Below the pieces are notes generated by a model. That model was given only the letters and a program-made list of their open reading frames with translations. It was not told the origin of the DNA and did no database searches. This document shows, piece by piece, positions 6,733 to 9,444 of a DNA stretch of 9,444 nt. The stretch is from NCBI GenBank assembly GCA_963839525.1, contig CAWIVJ010000024.1:1-9444 (forward strand). Direction: 5' to 3'. The position numbers and the translations under genes are program-made. Numbering within the stretch: the stretch's first letter is position 1; each line of letters starts with the position of its first letter. The stretch is from CAWIVJ01 sp963839525 (GTDB lineage: Bacteria > Cyanobacteriota > Vampirovibrionia > Gastranaerophilales > Gastranaerophilaceae).

Positions 6733-7035
6733 ATGGAACAAAAGACGACCCGGGAATTGAACCTTGTTATTTTGCCAAACGGGCCGCGCTCTATCTGGAA
6801 TGGATGGATACGCGAGATGCCATCAGCGAAGGGGGCACTGTTGCAGAAAGAACCCACAAGAAACATGAGACCACCATATATTGTGCCGCTTTTTTTCTTG
6901 ACTCACAAGGGCACTTTCTCTACGCTTCTTCCCCAAGAAAAGCAAGGTTTTATCACTGATGCGCGGTGCTGTGACGGCGGATTTGTCCGTCTCTGTCGTA
7001 AGAAGGGATGGGGACGTTTTGCTCCGGACCGCTGA
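6733..7035 (+). CDS. Doubtful 100-codon ORF, scrambled segment (right copy)
   Basis: Mirror of 2391-2693. The start (MEQKTTRELNLVILPNG) and end (CCDGGFVRLCRKKGWGRF) match the left copy, but between them about 20 residues are in another frame because of a +2 change near 6783 and a -2 change near 6833. Either copy may be the altered one; the left reading LYLEWMDTRDA looks more protein-like. A real product is unlikely. Confidence 0.2.
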   Translation: MEQKTTRELNLVILPNGPRSIWNGWIREMPSAKGALLQKEPTRNMRPPYIVPLFFLTHKGTFSTLLPQEKQGFITDARCCDGGFVRLCRKKGWGRFAPDR

Positions 7036-7115
7036 CCTCGGTTAACTGCCTGACTTTGGTTTCATTCCGGAGTGCCAAAAAACATCTAGCTGGGAACCTG
7101 GGCACTTTCTATTAT

Positions 7116-7126
7116 TGTAATTTACA
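7116..7126. promoter_or_regulatory. Perfect 11-base palindrome upstream of barrel gene (right copy)
   Basis: TGTAA, one base, TTACA, about 78 bases before the barrel gene start. An AT-rich stretch follows, with TTGTAA (7115-7120) and TATATT (7139-7144) 18 bases apart, and a TATAAT at 7150-7155, so promoter elements are plausible but ambiguous in such AT-rich DNA. Confidence 0.35.
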
Positions 7127-7203
7127 TTATATCCAATTTATATTAATCTTATAATATTCCAAGAAGAACACAACAGGATGCTCGTGGTTTTCTACACCAT
7201 GTA

Positions 7204-7992
7204 ATGATTCGTGAGATAGACCAAGAGCGTTATCCTGAAGTGATGGAGGACATTTTGAGAAAAGTCGTCTTAGTAGCAATCCTGTGGCTTATTCCGACGG
7301 CAAGTGCTCTTTGCGGGCCGCCTTTTCTCACCGATGATCCCATTCCGGTCGACCACTACCACGGTGAAATCTACCTTTTTTCGACGGGCACCCGCGATGA
7401 AGGGGGAACGAGCGGGTTGGGACCGGCAGTGGAATTTAACTACGGCATCCTGCCTGATACGCAGTTTCATCTCATCACCCCCATGGCCTACGATGCGCCT
7501 CGAGGTGAAGATTCCCATTTCGGTTACGGCGACACGGAAATCGGGATAAAATGCCGTCTTGTCCATCAAACCGATTTCCTACCGGCGATTGGAATATTCC
7601 CGCTCGTGGAAATTCCCACAGGGGACCAGGACAAAGCTCTGGGCAATGGGCAGGCTCAGTATTTCCTCCCGCTCTGGATGCAGAAAGACTTCGGTAAATG
7701 GACAACTTATGGCGGCGGAGGCTATTGGATCAATCCCGGTTCAGGAAACAAGAACTATTGGTTCTCAGGCATCTTATTGCAATACTCTTTTTCTGACACC
7801 TTTTACCTGGGAGGGGAGATCTTCCACCAGACCGCCGACACGGTAGATGGAAAAGACAGCAGCGGCTTCAATATCGGAGGCAGCGTTCCGTTGGCTGGTA
7901 ATTTCCAGCTTTTGTTGTCAGCCGGTCGTGGGTTGACAAATAGCTCAGTCAACAGGTTCTCCTATTATATCGGCTTGTATCGCGCGTTTTGA
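7204..7992 (+). CDS. Outer-membrane beta-barrel protein, MetA-phenol-degradation/transporter type (right copy)
   Basis: Full-length 262-residue mirror of 1431-2219, nearly identical in protein. Differences include IERE to IDQE near the N-terminus, His to Arg in GTHDEGG, and Ala37 to Cys at the predicted signal-peptidase site (SALAG to SALCG), caused by paired +T and -A changes around 7311-7316. The Cys does not make a standard lipobox because the residue before it is Leu. Strands, the Gly/Tyr/Trp-rich pattern and the C-terminal aromatic residue are unchanged. It lies 206 bases upstream of the cytochrome-rhodanese gene on the same strand. A short overlapping reading frame, ATG at 7178 ending in TAATG, abuts the start and could permit reinitiation, but this is speculative. 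Confidence 0.8.
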   Translation: MIREIDQERYPEVMEDILRKVVLVAILWLIPTASALCGPPFLTDDPIPVDHYHGEIYLFSTGTRDEGGTSGLGPAVEFNYGILPDTQFHLITPMAYDAPRGEDSHFGYGDTEIGIKCRLVHQTDFLPAIGIFPLVEIPTGDQDKALGNGQAQYFLPLWMQKDFGKWTTYGGGGYWINPGSGNKNYWFSGILLQYSFSDTFYLGGEIFHQTADTVDGKDSSGFNIGGSVPLAGNFQLLLSAGRGLTNSSVNRFSYYIGLYRAF

Positions 7993-8000
7993 GGCTTATG

Positions 8001-8021
8001 AAAAGAGGGGACACCTTTTTT
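8001..8021 (+). terminator. Possible weak terminator after barrel gene (right copy)
   Basis: AAAAGAGG pairs with CCTTTTTT (one G-T wobble) around GGACA, ending in six T, 9 bases after the barrel stop. The stem is AT-rich and low in stability. Confidence 0.35.
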
Positions 8022-8184
8022 ATTTGACAGAAAAATGCTGTTCCTCTCTTCCTGAAAAGAACTTGATTGCTATCCTGATGTCATTATTTTTGTTAATATA
8101 GAATTCAAATGAGTAAACATAATTCACCTTGCAGGGGCAAGTACCCCGACTGTACCCCATCATCAGAACATCAAAGAAGAATCC

Positions 8185-8190
8185 GGGAGG
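8185..8190 (+). promoter_or_regulatory. Shine-Dalgarno site deciding the cytochrome start (right copy)
   Basis: GGGAGG, 8 bases before the ATG at 8199; the upstream in-frame ATG at 8109 has no comparable site. Confidence 0.8.
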
Positions 8191-8198
8191 AAACGGGC

Positions 8199-9296
8199 AT
8201 GCGAAAATACATCTTGCGATCTGTCATGATGGAATTAGTGATTGCGGCAATAATTCTGGGCATGGCGCCACTTATATCTGCAGCATCGAAAAACACATCT
8301 CAAAAAACCGGGACACGGACATCACCCGACAAAGGTGCCCTGTTATATAATACCTATTGTTCATTTTGCCACGGCCAAAAGGGCCAAGGCTACCTCGCTG
8401 ATCAGGCGCCGGCCCTTGGTAATCCGAATTTTCTTAAAAGCGCCGATAATGGCTATATCACCCAGGCCATTATCCAGGGGCGACCCGGGACGTCCATGTC
8501 CGCCTGGGGAACCGCCTATGGCGGCATTCTTACAAACAAAGAAACGGAGGAGATTGTTTCCTATATTCGGAAATGGCAGACAGAAAAGTCGGTGGATCTC
8601 GGCGGTATCAAGGTATCCGGGAATGCGAAAAACGGCACCGGAAATTATCAGGAATACTGCGCCTCCTGCCACGGGAGAAAAGGAAGCAAAGGCACGGCTG
8701 TCGCACTTGACAATGCGGTATTTCAGGAGACCGCAAGTGATGGATTTATTCAATACGCCGTTTTAAACGGTCGTCCCGGAACCCCCATGCCGTCTTTTAA
8801 GAGTCGGCTTAAGAATCAGGATATAAGCGACGTCATCGTTTATATCCGGACCCTGAAAGCCGGAAGTGCTCCTAAAGAAGCCGGGGAGGATGAAAAAAAT
8901 ATCGTGTTCTCAAAAGCGAATTTACGTGTGGTCAACCCGGGAAGAGAACCGGCCGCCTTCTCGCTCTCCAAGAATCGCTATGTGTCGGTAAATGAGGTTT
9001 ACAAAGCCTATGCCGCCGGAAAATCCTTTATGATCATCGACGCTCGCCCCCGAAACGACTATTTCAGGGACCATATTACGGGTGCCGTATCGATTCCTTT
9101 CTATGATGTGAAAAAAGAGATCGAAAAATTGCCCAAAACCCTATGGATCATTACCTATTGTGCCTGCCCCCGCGAAATGTCCGGAAAAGCCGCCGATACG
9201 TTAAAGGCAGCCGGCTTTGACAAGGTGGGCGTTCTGAACGAAGGGTTTTTCAACTGGAAAGACAAAGGATATCCGACAGAAAGCGGAGGTCACTAA
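8199..9296 (+). CDS. Diheme c-type cytochrome-rhodanese fusion (right copy)
   Basis: Full-length 365-residue mirror of 128-1225. Both heme sites (Cys54/Cys57/His58 and Cys154/Cys157/His158), the candidate Met ligands and the rhodanese Cys321 are kept. Four residue changes are visible: Ile149 to Asn just before the second heme site, Tyr190 to Asn before GRPGTPM, Lys249 to Arg, and His325 to Arg in the rhodanese active-site loop (CACPREMS). There are no indels relative to the left copy, unlike the inner part of the arm. The protein should be exported and attached to two hemes c in the periplasm, with the rhodanese domain there too. Which loop variant is ancestral cannot be told from two copies. 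Confidence 0.9.
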   Translation: MRKYILRSVMMELVIAAIILGMAPLISAASKNTSQKTGTRTSPDKGALLYNTYCSFCHGQKGQGYLADQAPALGNPNFLKSADNGYITQAIIQGRPGTSMSAWGTAYGGILTNKETEEIVSYIRKWQTEKSVDLGGIKVSGNAKNGTGNYQEYCASCHGRKGSKGTAVALDNAVFQETASDGFIQYAVLNGRPGTPMPSFKSRLKNQDISDVIVYIRTLKAGSAPKEAGEDEKNIVFSKANLRVVNPGREPAAFSLSKNRYVSVNEVYKAYAAGKSFMIIDARPRNDYFRDHITGAVSIPFYDVKKEIEKLPKTLWIITYCACPREMSGKAADTLKAAGFDKVGVLNEGFFNWKDKGYPTESGGH

Positions 9297-9444
9297 GTCT
9301 CCTTTCAAATACAGGCCTGGGGCAATTCGCGAATAGGATAGTGATACTTGAGGCGATCAATTCTCAAGAATACATCCAGTATCTTTGAGTTTTTCAGAGC
9401 CTCCGGATGTTAGGCTTGGGATAATCATTATAGACTGCCTGCCT
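9297..9444. other. Region after the cytochrome gene and end of the palindrome
   Basis: No gene seen. Bases 9297-9423 mirror 1-127 with no visible difference. They include a self-complementary ATTCGCGAAT and the 6-bp hairpin CTTGAG/CTCAAG (9347-9368). From 9424 there is no partner in the window. Confidence 0.6.

Larger units (their letters stand above)
4769..9423. repeat. Right arm of giant inverted repeat
   Basis: Reverse-complement copy of 1-4674. The outer part (about 7055-9423) is almost identical to the left arm, with both outer genes open. The inner part (4769 to about 7055) carries many single-base indels and several patches of clustered mismatch, so its VapBC copy and its transposase copy are broken. 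The arm ends at 9423 within this window only because the left arm runs out at base 1; 9424-9444 have no partner here. Confidence 0.97.

Noticed and set aside
1..9423. The arms as the terminal inverted repeats of a transposon
   Set aside because: The arms meet at the centre and contain the transposase start itself; ISL3 terminal repeats are only tens of bases. No IS end was found at either arm boundary.
1..9444. CRISPR arrays, tRNA or rRNA genes
   Set aside because: No regularly spaced direct repeats, no cloverleaf-like or rRNA-conserved segments were recognised on either strand.

Overview
The window is dominated by one structure: a near-perfect inverted repeat covering almost all of it. Bases 1-4674 (left arm) reappear as the reverse complement at 4769-9423 (right arm), around a 94-bp unpaired centre (4675-4768). 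Every gene therefore occurs twice, in mirror orientation. Only the last ~21 bases (9424-9444) have no partner. Because the left arm starts at base 1, the true outer end of the symmetry is not visible.

From the outside inwards each arm carries: (1) a periplasmic two-CXXCH c-type cytochrome fused to a C-terminal rhodanese domain (128-1225 minus; 8199-9296 plus); (2) a secreted outer-membrane beta-barrel protein of the MetA-phenol-degradation/transporter type (1431-2219 minus; 7204-7992 plus), upstream of the cytochrome on the same strand; (3) a ~790-bp stretch with a doubtful 100-codon ORF and a cluster of hairpins/REP-like palindromes; (4) a VapBC-type toxin-antitoxin pair, intact on the left (3012-3643) and destroyed on the right (5781-6410); (5) the 5' part of a frameshifted ISL3-family transposase gene (3841-4768; 4769-5586 minus), inside which the sequence folds back on itself.

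The arms are not equally similar along their length. From the outer edge to about 2370 (and about 7055-9423) they differ by scattered substitutions and one visible homopolymer length change. Inside that boundary they differ by many indels and several clustered mismatch patches, which break genes on one or both sides. This pattern, plus the fold-back inside an IS, leaves open whether this is a real chromosomal or plasmid palindrome or an amplification, foldback-read or assembly product. That is the main thing to settle here.

The genes suggest a Gram-negative bacterium (outer-membrane barrel, periplasmic cytochrome c, Shine-Dalgarno GGAGG sites, sigma70-like promoter). A Desulfobacterota or Nitrospirota-like anaerobe or microaerophile from an environmental community is plausible, but I cannot assign taxonomy from the sequence alone. 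The cytochrome-rhodanese and barrel genes form a likely periplasm/outer-membrane redox or sulfur-related cassette. VapBC and the ISL3 remnant are typical accessory DNA.
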